Shown piece by piece: positions 35,701-46,800 of a stretch of DNA of 64,000 nucleotides (positions within the stretch are counted from its first letter, which is position 1; the number at the start of each line of letters is the position of its first letter). Where the stretch lies: NCBI GenBank assembly GCA_029948255.1, contig JALIZF010001423.1, forward strand, positions 236,501 to 300,500, in the 5' to 3' direction. The position numbers and the translations under genes are program-made. The notes below the pieces were generated by a model. That model was given only the letters and a program-made list of their open reading frames with translations. It did not search any database and had not been told where the DNA came from. Origin of the DNA: Telmatactis stephensoni. Taxonomy: Eukaryota; Cnidaria; Anthozoa; Actiniaria; Isophelliidae.

Positions 35701-38700
35701 CCAATCAGCGCGCGCGCTATATCTCAAATATTTTATAAACAGATGATAAAAACACTTATGTCATAAAGGTTTGTGTAGCTCAGTTAAAAAAGATATTGTA
35801 TAACTGGGAAGTCTACAGCATCCTGCAAACGTACATTAAATACATCCAATAAGGTCGAATTAGAGGAGATTTAGTGGTTAGATAACAACACCCTGGTGTC
35901 TGTAAAAATATTTGAAATTCCTGCCCATAAACTTGCTGTGACTATGGCATTATGGTTACAGCAAGGTGTACAGATAATCATTCTGTAATAGTTTGAACAT
36001 GAAGATTTACCATAACATAATGTTGATGTGTTGGCATAGGTTTTGTCTAAGACAGAAGGCCATCATTCTCGTCATAAATCCAAACGAGCAAAGCGACAAA
36101 GACAGCTAATAAAAGCAGCATACGTGAGTATTGTCCACCAAAAGAGAGAAAAGAAAGTGTATCAATATTTTGTTGAACAACTCGACACCCTTGAAGGGCT
36201 TCTATAAAGTACAGTGTGGAGAAGCAAGGGAGGGGTCATCACATGGTGTAGTGGTATTAATCCTCCTACATTTATAGATCTCACTTGGCACCCTACAGTA
36301 CGGCTGTAGTTTAGAGAGTACTTTTATATTGATTCTCTTTTGTTTGTTTGTCTGCTACTGAGCTGCTTGCTTCCTTGTTTGCTTGTTGCTCGCTCGCTGG
36401 CTTGTTTGCTTATTTGCCTGCTTATTTGTTTGTCTGTTTGCTCCTCTTCTAAATTACTGTGCAATATAAACCAATACATGTACAATTGCAGTTATAAATT
36501 CACCAATTCAATACATTTTATTTCCCAGTCAATATGCCCTTTTACAGTTCAACTGCACCAGCATTGTGAAACCGAGACTGCTATGTTTCTGCTCTTGGAA
36601 TACGCCCGTGGCGGCCTGGTATGGGATTACTTGCTGCCTGTTACACGCCACCAACAATACAACAAAAGCCAGTCTTATGTACATAATTTAAAAGAGACTG
36701 AACTCAATAAAACTCGACAGCAAACCAGTAACCCTACAGAACCCAATACAGGAACCATTGCTAATAAGGACGTGGTTCAACGTAATGGCAACAAGGACAA
36801 GAAATTAATATTTACTGCGTTAGAAGGGAATACCAACCCAAACCAGACCTCTGTAGAATCATGTGTTCGTGTGTGGATGGCTGAGATAGTTTTAGCTGTG
36901 TCCCACTTACACAGTCATGGTATTATTTGCAGGTTTGTTGGACAAAACTACTAAGACGCAAAATCGAGAATTATTAGTAATGAGCATGTCGCATCTCTCA
37001 CTTCCTAGATATATTAATGTTGTATTGATGTAATGTTGGTACAAATGCGTTTGTCTCCTCTAGTTTTGTCTAGTCACTTGTATTACACTATTAGTTATTG
37101 TCTTATTTATTTATGGTGCTTTTACCACATACGCTGCATGGACACAAACGAAAATTCAAAGATTCTCAGTGGCATTAGCTAATTATTTTACTTTGTCTTG
37201 ATTTCAGAGATTTGAACCCAAATAACCTGTTGCTAAGCAACAGTGGGCACATCCTTCTAAGTCATTTTAGTACATGGATTGATGTTAATGAAGAACCTGA
37301 TTTGTTCTCCTTAGAAAGCAATTACTGTGCTCCAGGTACAAATGTAAACAGTCAAAAGTGGTTGTCCAAAGGCCTGTTTACACGTGCAAATATTTTAGGA
37401 CAATGTTTACCCGTGCAGATGGAAAGTTAGAATGAATTCCATACAACGAATAAGGCCCGGTAATACGGGCAACAAAATCGGGCAACATTTCGCGAAACAT
37501 TGTTGCGTTGCAGGTTGCAGAGCAAATGTTGCTCGTATTACCACCCTGCGTACAACAAATAAAAATTTTCTTTGTTGCACGATGTAGAAGCACTGTCTAC
37601 TTTTTGCAACAAAGAAAATTTGTTGCGTGCAGGGTGGTAATTCGAGCAACATTTGCTCTGCAACTTGCAACGCAACAATTTTGCGCGAAAAGTTGCACAA
37701 TTTTGTTGCCCGTATTACCTCACCTTTAGGGCCTGCTAGATGGTGGTAGGGTGATTATTCCCGCAATGGTGAATGAATTTTGACGACGTCCCTGTTTATT
37801 GAGTTCATTGCATTCTAGGGGTCAACTCAATAAAGCTTTTGGTTTTGTGCTTTGGGTTTGTATAAATAGCGTCACTTGTAAATTACAAAATAAAACTTTT
37901 ATTGATTTGTTTTTATGTGTACAGAATTGTTTAAAATGGAGGTAGTAACCATGACAGCGGACTGGTGGAGTGTTGGAGCATTGTTTTATGAAATGCTGAT
38001 AGGCGAGGTAGGACGTGGTAAATGAAATGGAATAAGAACAAATTGAAGGATTAGTAGAGGAATAGAATAAAGGATATACAGATAAAGTTGATTTCAATAT
38101 CCTAGTTATACAGTCTGTTCAATAGTTTAATTCTAGTAATATACCATGGAATAGCCCACAAGCCACTCGTACAGTGGGTTTATTTAACCCGTGAAAAAAG
38201 TTGGCTTCAAAACCATCTTTTTCTTTAGTTCATTACCAACTAGTACGCACTGAGTAGTTTTTGCACGGGTTAAATGTAATCATTATTTTCAAGTGTACAC
38301 ATGAGCGTTAAAGAACGAAAGGGGAGCCGCAATGACTCGTGGGAAGAGACAGTTTAATACCACCGAATATACAACTGTTTTCCTTTTTTCTGATTGGTTG
38401 TAGTGTGGGATAAGCACGTTATATAACCGAAAGTAAAGCAGCTATAGTCGCCATTTCTTTTCATTTCTTTTCGGAAGTAAAAAGTGAAGTGAAAAAAGGA
38501 ATAGAAAAATAAACCAAGATGTAAAAGTACAAAAGTGTTTGTTTCTTATATTTGAACTTTCTGTAGCACGAGTTGTCAGAAAATCTAATTAGACCATCCA
38601 AGTGATAATATAATGATATTGGTCCAATTTGGTTATCTTGTAGACACTAGCCAGTAACTATCCATGGGGGATCCATTTACACACTCACATAGATCTATCA

Positions 38701-39853
38701 GGGTATGTCACGGCTGAAGCTGCGTCACTGATTAAAGAGGTAAAAATATATAATAGCATGACTTTGACCTTTCAACTTACTGATAAAGTTTATTTTTGTT
38801 GCAGCTACTTATTGTAACTCCATCGGAAAGACTTGGTAAGAATCACAATTTTCTACTTTTCATCTTTAATGCTTTGTTAAGTCAACTGCTCCGCTTTAAT
38901 GCTTTGTTAAGTCAAGGGTGTTATACCACAGTCATGTACACTATTTGTTGGCAGACATTGGAGTATGCGCTGTTAAGACCTTTCTGCATTTTTTGACGGA
39001 CGACAACAAGCGGTCAGCGGTCAATCATGGCGGCCACATCTTTTACTGCTCCGCTATCTCTACTTGTTTTGGTAAATCTGTAGAGAACTTTGACCGCTGC
39101 TGTGTAACAATATTAATTCTAAGGTCACATAAACATGAAGTGAAGTGAGATGAACAGGGAAGTGTATGTTATGACTAGACTATAAAGCTAAAGTATAGAC
39201 GACTCTTTAATAGACGATATTAATATACTGACGGGAGAACTATCAGCTACACGAAAGGGGGGTGCCATTTCTTTGTTTTGTATGTAATACGCTTTTGTAT
39301 TCTCTACTTTCACAATACCCGTAGTGCTTTCTGCTTGGGGTCTTTGGGGTAGTTATTGTAATTCATATTAAACAAAATGGCATCAATAAGGAAGCAGGCA
39401 ATAAATTTATAAAGATGTCATCTACACATTAACAAAACAAAAGCTCAAAGGAAATCTACCAAGCCTTTTGAGTTCATTTTAAATGCTGGCTACCCCCAAG
39501 GTGCATATGGCATGGATATGCGAATCTGAGAGAAAAACTTAGTTGGACCATATTCCCTCCCACTTCATGTAATTGTTGTTGATTTGTTCAGCAAGCACCT
39601 ACGCCTTTCTTTTGAAGAACAATACACTGGAAACTCCACAGGCTCACTGAGCGAAATTTACCCCAAATACCAAATGTTTCCAATATCGACCAACTCCTCT
39701 AAACTGAGTTTCCAAGTCCATGTATATAATAGTTGTTTTTTGCATGTTTCAGGTCATGGCGTCAATGGCGTGGACAACATCAAATCACATCCTTTTTTTA
39801 CTAATATTGATTGGACAACTTTGAACTCACAGCACCAATTATCAATAAATTAA
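23737..39853 (+). CDS. RPS6KC1: RPS6KC1 (RSKL1)-like protein: PX, MIT and pseudokinase
   Basis: Exons: 23737-23834 (tentative), 24961-25027, 28395-28433, 28747-28864, 29807-29922, 31416-31572, 31816-32592, 33758-33861, 34497-34601, 35367-35414, 36040-36123, 36529-36932, 37208-37335, 37925-38007, 38644-38739, 38805-38835, 39753-39853. They join in frame to 851 codons plus stop; ATG 24953 is an alternative start (821 codons). PX domain about 33-150 (VVVWRRFSEFKKLHKDL), a Ser/acidic linker, MIT domain about 425-490, then a kinase-like domain from about 515 to the end. The catalytic loop reads CRDLNPNN instead of HRDLKPEN, and the DFG position reads HFS, so it is a pseudokinase. DWWSVGALFYEML and GVDNIKSHPFF match human RPS6KC1 closely. 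The human protein binds PI3P on endosomes and sphingosine kinase 1. The kinase insert is much shorter here than in human. Confidence 0.9.
25326..25718. mobile_element. TAA-flanked MITE with GATGCAAGT-rich arms
   Basis: GGCCCCGTTCAAACGAGAA is inverted at the other end as TTCTCGTTTGAATGGGCC, with TAA on both flanks (25323-25325, 25719-25721). The TWA target site suggests PIF/Harbinger. It lies in the large intron before the second PX exon. Confidence 0.8.
25968..26989 (+). repeat. 1-kb dispersed repeat, copy 1
   Basis: Starts AAACTAGACGCACACGTG and ends with CCCGGCCTAAAGGCCTGGGC then ACGAGT. A collinear copy lies at 51211-52204 in a kindlin intron. ACTCGTG near the start and CACGAGT at the end are inverted. 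The superfamily is not assigned. Confidence 0.8.
27042..28373. mobile_element. 1.33-kb inverted-repeat element, arms of about 520 bp
   Basis: The left arm (27042-27560) and right arm (27855-28373) are near-identical in inverted orientation. They are separated by about 295 bases that hold a short open frame of doubtful meaning. Termini are CAAGGGCACTAGAACC and GGTTCTAGGGCCCTTG. ATCTAAC is duplicated on the flanks (27035-27041 and 28374-28380). The right flank is 14 bases from the acceptor AG of the RPS6KC1-like exon at 28395. Confidence 0.88.
29368..29518 (+). repeat. Dispersed repeat with L2/SINE-like tail
   Basis: Starts GTGAGTTGAGAGTTGGGTG. It ends with GCGTTATATAAATACC and a run of ATT units, as in SINEs or LINE 3' ends. 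A second copy lies on the other strand at 49975-50112. Confidence 0.7.
29549..29660. mobile_element. 112-bp snap-back element with 9-bp target duplication
   Basis: The element is nearly all stem: arms of about 52 bases starting TAGTCTCCTTCGCAGCC and ending GGAGACTA, with a loop of about 8 bases. The perfect direct repeat ATGCCAAAT flanks it (29540-29548, 29661-29669). A 9-bp duplication is the mark of Mutator-like transposition. Confidence 0.88.
30262..30485. mobile_element. Inverted-repeat MITE
   Basis: CTTACTGTGCGGTCACAGAA, and about 30 bases after it, are inverted at the right end (CTGTGACCGCACAGTAAG). The arms of about 55 bases are almost perfect. Confidence 0.85.
30527..30926. mobile_element. 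Inverted-repeat element with GGAAATTTAGTGC repeats
   Basis: AATATACATGCAAAAATT at the left is inverted as TTTTTGCATGTATATTATT at the right. Three tandem GGAAATTTAGTGC units lie near 30579. A related segment, inverted, occurs inside the element at 42299-42754. A further hairpin at about 30928-31045 abuts it. Confidence 0.65.
31114..31185 (+). ncRNA. tRNA-like sequence with A and B boxes (pseudo-tRNA or SINE head)
   Basis: The acceptor stem (GCTTTGG/TTGGAGC, allowing G-T pairs), D arm (GCTCAGTGGTAGAGC) and T arm (GTGGGTTTGAGTCCCAC) fold well, and TTTTTT follows at 31191. The anticodon stem has two mismatches and base 33 is not T, so a functional tRNA is unlikely. It is best read as a tRNA pseudogene or SINE head in an RPS6KC1-like intron. 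Confidence 0.5.
32656..33500 (+). repeat. 22-bp minisatellite, about 37 copies
   Basis: Unit ACCAACCACTTACTGACACCTT, with indels and point variants, fills most of the intron that splits the MIT-domain coding exons of the RPS6KC1-like gene. Copies near 32900-33020 carry a variant with TGGTCAACACC. Confidence 0.97.
33570..33728. mobile_element. Short inverted-repeat MITE next to an acceptor
   Basis: TGTAGTTCCAGACAATATCC is mirrored by GGATATTTTCTGGAACTACA. Its right end is about 30 bases upstream of the exon at 33758, so it supplies part of the 3' splice-site region. Confidence 0.8.
34621..35020. mobile_element. Inverted-repeat MITE
   Basis: ACTCTTATCACGCTGGAGT is inverted as ACTCCAGCGTGATAAGAGT. 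It starts 20 bases after the donor of exon 34497-34601. Confidence 0.8.
35447..35636. mobile_element. Inverted-repeat MITE
   Basis: ATATAAAACGCGCGCGCATG with GTCTCTGT on the left is matched by ACAGAGACATAAGCGATCG and TTTTATAT on the right. The inner arms GGAAGATGTAGAGC / GCTCTACATCTTCC also pair. Confidence 0.75.
35745..35772 (+). repeat. Partial duplicate of an exon 3' end with its donor
   Basis: GATAAAAACACTTATGTCAT plus AAAGGTTTGT repeats the last 24 coding bases and donor of exon 35367-35414, 354 bases downstream, with few changes. The MITE at 35447-35636 lies in the duplicated interval. No acceptor precedes the copy. Confidence 0.75.
37453..37725. mobile_element. Inverted-repeat MITE with GTAATACGGGCAACAA ends
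   Basis: GGTAATACGGGCAACAAAAT is inverted as TTTTGTTGCCCGTATTACC. A second inner inverted repeat (GTTGCAGAGCAAATGTTGCTC-type) follows. The flanks resemble the TTA-type target sites of the other AGGCCC-ended MITEs here. Confidence 0.75.
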
Positions 39854-40050
39854 CAAAACTAAATCGCAAACTTTACTTGCAACACACAAAGAACGAGGTC
39901 ACTCGTAACGAGACTGGCGCAGCCTCGCTCTAATCCTTTTTGAAGCATTGATTCTCGGAATTTAAAACTACACTCAACTACGGCCCATCTCACTTGACAT
40001 ACAGTGTACAAATTTTGAAAGGAACTACCAAGCAACACAAAAGATATTTC

Positions 40051-40056
40051 AATAAA
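40051..40056 (+). terminator. Candidate poly(A) signal of the RPS6KC1-like gene
   Basis: AATAAA about 200 bases after the stop. Another AATAAA overlaps the last codons at 39844-39849. Neither is proven. Confidence 0.3.
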
Positions 40057-40509
40057 GAATAATGAATTGTTATTAAAATATATTAGAAACACATTTTGCA
40101 GGGTGGACTTGTATTTAAGGTACGGGGAGTTTTGCGTTGTGTGCAATGCAAGCGTTAGTGGAAGGCTACAAACGTCTGCGTATGGGGCTAGGGTAGTTCA
40201 TGCAATTTTGGTATTTCTACTTTGGATGTAATAAAGATAATTTGTTGCAAATAGCAAATCACACAGAGAATGAACAAAGGAAAAATACAGGGAAAAATCG
40301 CGCGCCAGTCGCTCTTTGCAGCAACACCGTGGCAAAACGACTGCGCATGCGCGAGTTTTAGCGGACTTTCGTGTGGTCGCGTCTTGATCACAAGAATCCC
40401 AAGCAATATTTTTAGAATTTTTATTAATAGATTTTTCCATATCATATCTTAATATCTTGAGCTTAATTTTGAACATTATAAGTGCAAACAGGAAACTACT
40501 TCGTGCAAC

Positions 40510-40625
40510 GCATTACACCAAAATTTTACGGTGTCTGATTGGTTCATGTAACGCATGCGCATGCAAGTTCTTCTGGACTTTGTTTTACCGAAGCGGAGCG
40601 GAGTAAAAAGAGGCCTGGGTCTGGA
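40510..40625. repeat. Half copy of the 21905-22262 element
   Basis: Shares AAAATTTTACGGTGTCTGA and the TTCATGTAACGCATGCGCAT stretch, then the CTTCTGGACT and CGGAGTAAAA region, in reverse orientation relative to 21905-22015. Confidence 0.75.
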
Positions 40626-40693
40626 CTAGAGTGACTGAGTATTCAAGTGCCACATTGCATATCCTAACCAGAGCGAATCCTGGCCCGGCCCTC

Positions 40694-41177
40694 ATAGACT
40701 AGGCGCAAAACTGAAAAAGTCGATCGCAAAAAGTGCAAACGGAAGGCATTTTAGATTTTAGGGTAGAAGCTGGGAACATAACTATTCTAAACTAATTTTT
40801 CAAGCTGAATCCGAATATGACTGTTACCAAGACGTATTCTGCAATCTTATACATGTAAATGACGTATTTTGTGAATTGCTACAGTCATTCCATACTAACG
40901 GCTTTTTGTGTAATTCCAAAAGTTTCCAAACTTAAAAACAGTGACCATAGCTTTAAAGAGCACATCAAAATCAGTACAACTGTGAAGTTTGAAGGATATA
41001 AGTTGAATTAAATATATATATTTTTTTGACGAATTTTCAAAAATCGAAATTTTGTATGAAAACACTTGTTATGCAACTAGAGATACCAACAAATTTCGAT
41101 TCATCTCATGAAAAATCAGTTTAGAATAGCCAAAATGCCTCCAGGTTTCTGATTTTTCGGAAATGCGCCTAGTCTAT
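40694..41177. mobile_element. MITE with ATAGACTAGGCGCA ends
   Basis: ATAGACTAGGCGCA at the left is exactly inverted as TGCGCCTAGTCTAT at the right. The interior is AT-rich with no frame of note. Confidence 0.7.
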
Positions 41178-41618
41178 CACTACTATCACTCGGATTTGCA
41201 GTGCACAAGTTAAAACCACAAGCTAAATTGATATGTAATAATCGATTATTGTTTTGTTTTTTTGACTCCATTTGACTATTACACGTTAAACTACTAAAAC
41301 GTTTTCCGTCCACACGAACGTTTTCACTTCGTTTTTGCCTGTCCACACGAGAACGATGAAAACACTGTGAAAACGGCCGCGTCGATCCTGGGTACTAATG
41401 AACATGCGCAAATGTTTATTCTGCTTTAAAAAGGACTGGAAATAAGTCACGTGGTCCAGCGTTTTCGAGAAACGTTTACGGCTGTCCAAATGGAAACGAT
41501 AGATGACCGTTTACGAAAATAGTCACTTTGAAAAGCGTTTTTAAAAAGAAGCATTAGAGTGAAAACGATCAGCGGTTTCATGTGGACGGCTTGGCCCTCA
41601 GTAGATGGGTTGAAATTA

Positions 41619-42126
41619 GGGACCGGTCATTATTTATAGAGGGGAGGGGGCTGGTGCAAATAGCGGGTGGGTCACATATCTTTACGGACACTCTGTAAGA
41701 GTCTTATACATACTCAATTGAAAAAACGTTGTCGGGTCTAAAAACATAGAACATAGAAGCTGAGACCGAAATGGTGCATGGGATCGGTGAATAATTATAT
41801 TCTGATTTATTCATTTAATTACGCTGCAACCGATAAAAATTCGAAACCAAACGGCCCGCCAACGCAAGTTCTGCATACGCTTTCACAATTTTGCATCGAA
41901 GGCACAGCGTAAATGAATAAATCGGAATGTAATTATTCACCGATCCCATGCACCATTTCGGCCTCAGCTTCTATGTTCTATGTTTTTAGACCCGACAACG
42001 TTTTTTCAATTGACTATATGCATGTATGTAGAAAGGGGGAAGGGGCCATACAAAATTGAGCAGTACCTTTTTCATTTACACAAGCCCCCCCCCCCCTCCC
42101 CTATAAATTTAATAATGACCGGTCCC
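41619..42126. mobile_element. TTA-flanked MITE with GGGACCGGTCA ends
   Basis: GGGACCGGTCATTATTTATA is inverted as TTTAATAATGACCGGTCCC, with TTA on both flanks (41616-41618, 42127-42129). The inner arms (AACATAGAACATAGAAGCTG and others) pair over about 200 bases. Confidence 0.85.
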
Positions 42127-42298
42127 TTAGTTAAATCAAATGGGTAATATGGCCCCCTTGCATCCTGTATAACATCAGAAACACAGTATTTGATAAAAAT
42201 ATATATAGCAGTTTACTTTTATTTGGTTGATTAGTAATCCAATCACACAGTTGTCTCTAAATCAACAAGTTATAAACTGTACAGTTGACCGTCATTAA

Positions 42299-42754
42299 GG
42301 TGGTCTTATACAAAACAAATAATTCTACCAAAAACCATCTTATGGTATGTTATACAACGGATTTCGTATGACTGTGAAACGGCCTGCGCGGTGCCATGGT
42401 CGCCGGTGCCGTGATCCCCATAAAAACATTGGAAATCCCTGTTGTAACCGTGCGGTGCCGTTTCCAGTCATACGAAATGTACTGCAGCAGAACATACCAA
42501 CACCAATAATATAGTGATTACAGCTATGAATCACATTTCAACTTTTTTTGAAAAGTAGTTGAAGCTTTTTTCGAGTTTCTTAGGTTTGAGTCCCAAACTG
42601 TTAGTTACTTATTACAAATTTCCCTTTTTTGTACTGTTTCCTTTTTCTGCACTTAATTTCCTTGAAACAGCCTTGCTCTTTGCCAATCAGCATCGATTAT
42701 TTCTTTCATGTATATTATTAGGTCCAAAATGACAATTTTTTGTATAAGACCACC
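42299..42754. mobile_element. TTAA-flanked MITE with GGTGGTCTTATAC ends
   Basis: GGTGGTCTTATACAAAA is inverted as TTTTGTATAAGACCACC, with TTAA on both flanks (42295-42298, 42755-42758), as in piggyBac-like elements. A GC-rich hairpin (TTCGTATGACTG...AGTCATACGAA) lies inside at about 42361-42478. Confidence 0.85.
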
Positions 42755-42759
42755 TTAAC

Positions 42760-43843
42760 ACAACTGATAAACTTCTTTAGGTGTATCTCCTACGCCACTT
42801 AACGTTCTAAAAGCGGCTTAGTAGCCTTAGAAGCTACTCCGTAGCACGTGTTGCCACACCCACCTTGGAATTACTTTATCTGCTGATCGAGGGTGAAGAT
42901 CGTTTTTACTGTCGTATTAACGGTCTTCGACCTAAGAAAACATTCAACTAGGATTTTCATTGTTTTGAAAATGCCAACTTGTCACCACCAAGACTTACAT
43001 TGAGCCTGTAGGGCTCCAAATTTGGAGACTAATTATTATTGAGCGTTAAAAAAAGAGATTCGCCTGTGCTTTCAAGACTAATAGAGACAGAGTTCCTAGT
43101 TTATTCATGACGGAGATTAACAATGTACTGCTCATTAGTAGGGCTTGTCTTATGCCCCCAGCTACTAGATACGTAGCGATGTGGGCCGCACTACGCAGGC
43201 TACCCAGCTACTTGCTCTCGGTTAAGCTAACGCTTTAGCATCCTTGTCTTTAGAGTCTTGCTTACAAATGCAGAACCGTAGTAAAGCACAGAACCACGTC
43301 TGGCTCTTTTGGTTTTATAGATGTTCGTCCAATATAAACCCTTGAACCACGTATCAAAACCCTTATGACGTGTCATAACTATATTAACACAATCATTTTC
43401 GACATTTCTTTTGATATTGAAATGTTTTAAAAAAACTCCAAGAAAGACAATAGTGAAACTAACATAACAAAAGAAGCTACCGAAAAGGATTCTGGGAGTG
43501 TAGGTATGAAACGTCATAAGGGCCCTACATGAAGACATGAGTTATGGGAGCTATGGACTTGGTTATGGTCTGGTCATGCTTAATATTTAAGTCTGTTATC
43601 ATCAGGAATTTGGACAAACTTTCGTCTCGTCGTTGTCTCTTGGATGAACTAGAAGATAGTTAACTTTGCCATGGAAACAGACGCGAGTCAATGAAGGTGT
43701 GTCCCCTGACAACGTGCAGGACTACTCACGGCGACAAAAGGTCCAAATTCGTAGTTATAAATTCAATTCCTCTTACAATCAAGAGCCATTTTATACAATA
43801 TAGATAGGAAAATAACATAAAAATCTTCGTACGATGGTCAACT
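42760..43843. other. Convergent intergenic region
   Basis: No gene or element recognised. It should contain the 3' UTR of kindlin (minus strand). The nearest reverse-strand AATAAA I see is near 43100, far from the stop. Confidence 0.4.
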
Positions 43844-46800
43844 TCAAAGCCATCCTCCAGTGAGTTTGAAAAACAGTTCATCGCTTGGAGGTTGATTAAC
43901 ATCTTTTCTCATAGACAAGAAAATGTAGCCGCCAATAAACTCGTGCACAGATTTAATATCAGCACTCAAGCAGTTGAAGGCAATAGTTTCACCTTCACAC
44001 TGGACTATCATCTCTCTTGTTTCCCAGTTAACATTCCATGATTTCATAACGCTATAGCGCCAAGTCTTGGTTGCTTCTCTACTGTTTGGATCTATCTTCA
44101 TGATTCGGTTGAAAGCAATGCCGAGGATTTCCTGTACAACAAAACATGTTAGAGCCTTGTCAACATGTGCTTTCTATTTGAGTGTCCAAAGTCTTCGAGG
44201 GTTTTCACATTAAATTGGGGGAGGGGGCACAGTACTCTCTCTCTCACACACATTCAAATATTCTGACTATGCAGGGAGGAAAACCGTAGTACAGGGGGAA
44301 ACCCCTCGAAGCATGGGAGAGGAACGAACTAGTAATCTCAACTGACACGTGATGCCCCGTCCGGGAATCGAACCCGGGAACACAGCGGTGACAGACCGGT
44401 GCTCTCACTGGCCTGTATTTATAGCTCTAAATCACTTACCTCTTTCTTTGTAGGTTTGTCTGATCGAAACCGTACGATGAAGTGAGACACACCAAACTCT
44501 GGCAAAGACTGCCATTTTCGAATGTATAACATCTTAGACTCAATCAAAGACGTTTTCTGTAAGGCTGTATGTGCATCTAAGATACGAGCAGCTATCTGTA
44601 ATAACAAGACAGTGTCTCAGACGACTGGGAAATGCACTGAATGTGGTTGTTGTTGTCGTTGTTGTTGTTGTTGTTTCAATTTTCAATAGTTCACCACACA
44701 GAGATGACATAACCGAGTTTTGAAAAGTTTGATGGGAGAAGATTGCTGGAATGGATTAAGTATATTTGGCTTTGATTGGATACCGAAGAAGAAGAAGAAG
44801 ATACTTAAGTACCAAATGACACCACTAACCTGCTTTGGCTTGTATTTGCGCAACATTCTTGGACCAACAAAATCTTCAGGTTGAATTTGAATCTGGAAAA
44901 GAGTTATATACACATCAGTGGTAACACTCAAGGCTTAGCTATAGCATGGCTGGTGTAGTTATATACACATCAGTGGTAACACTCAAGGGTTAGCTATAGC
45001 ATGGCTGGTGTAGTTATATACACATCAGTGGTAACACTCAAGGGTTAGTTATAGCATGGCTGGTGTAGTTACATACACATCAGTGGTAACACTCAAGGGT
45101 TAGCTATAGCATGGCTGGTGTAGTTATATACACATCAGTGGTAACACACAAGGGTTAGCTATAGCATGGCTGGTGTAGTTATACACCTATTTCAAAATAG
45201 GTTGTCACCGCTAAGAGCGATAGGCGATAGGTAATAGGACATTCCAAGACCGCAAAGCACTATTGATTTCTAATTGATTTACATATGAATAGCCAAATAT
45301 TTGATGGAAGAGTGTAAAGAAAGATTTACGATGGCTTAATTAAGAAATCAATAGTGCTTTGCGGTCTTGGAATGACCTATTACCTATCGCCTATCGCTCT
45401 TAGCGGTGACAACCTTTTTTGAAATAGGTATATACACATCAGTGGTAACACTCAAGGGTTAGCTATAGCATGGCTGGTGTAGTTATATACACATCAGTGG
45501 TAACACTCAAGGGTTAGCTATAGCATGGCTGGTGTAGTTATATACACATCAGTGGTAACACTCAAGGCTTAGCTATAGCATGGCTGGTGTAGTTATATAC
45601 ACATCAGTGGTAACACTCAAGGCTTAGCTATAGCATGGCTGGTGTAGTTATATACACATCAGTGGTAACACTCAAGGGTTAGCTATAGCATGGCTGGTGT
45701 AGTTATGTACACATCAGTGGTAACACTCAAGGGTTAGCTATAGCATGGCTGGTGTAGTTATACACACAACCAACCCAAGCATTTCTAATGTTTTTTTTTT
45801 CACAATTTTTCCTCAGCCCAAAAAAGCAACATGTGAGTCATCATCATCACCTGTCCTGGACTGCTAGGAGTAGAGTCCCCTTTATCGTGCTGCATACTCA
45901 AGAAAGCCTGGATTCCAGCCATCTCAGAGCTGTATGTCACATCTGCCATGGTCTTTCCCTTGGAAGCCATACGAAAAGCTGCCATCCACTTAGCATACTG
46001 GCTCTCCTGGTGGACAATCACAACAACAAATTCTGTTTTAGAATTTTTACAGTCACCTCTGTGACTAATATTTGTCTTTCCTCCACATTCTTCTCAAAAG
46101 AAAAATAAAAGAAGAATTTTTTTTAAATATTAGCAAAGATTTTGATCAATATTCTGCAAAAAAAGTTGATTCCATTTTACTGTTCATCTGATCATGGTGG
46201 ATCTATTAGAGTACAGAAGCATGGAATAATGGAATTTATAATAGCATACATACGGTTTGACAAGCTATTTCCATTTCCTCTCCATCAGGCATTCTCAGCT
46301 TAATGGTGTATTTATCTTTATGTATATTAACATCAGTAGTGACTTCACAGCCTGGTGAAGGGGAAAAAGATTTTTGTTATAAACTGCCACTTAGCAATCC
46401 TCCATCCTGGAGAGGGTACTGGTTTTCAGAGCTGGAGGTTGGGTCCTTGACCAACACTCAGGGTAAATGAGGAGTAATTGGATCTTTAAATGGATAGACC
46501 TTATGTCTTTGCAGAAGAACCCACACTACTTCTCAGGAAGATAAGGGAGGTCCCATTGAGGTTGGTCTAACAGGGTCACACTTAAATGTCAGTCTCCCAC
46601 CACACACTCAAAAATCACCTAAAATACAATTTCCTTATACTCTAGCCAATGGAAAGCTTTATCCAAGGACATCTCTAATTAATGACATATTTGGTTTGGA
46701 GCTAAACGTTTTTCTGATTGTGCCACAAGTCACTAAAGTTTTAAGAGTGGTTTTCATTTGAGTGGAAACGGTACAGTCTGTACTGTGACCATGTCAGTAC

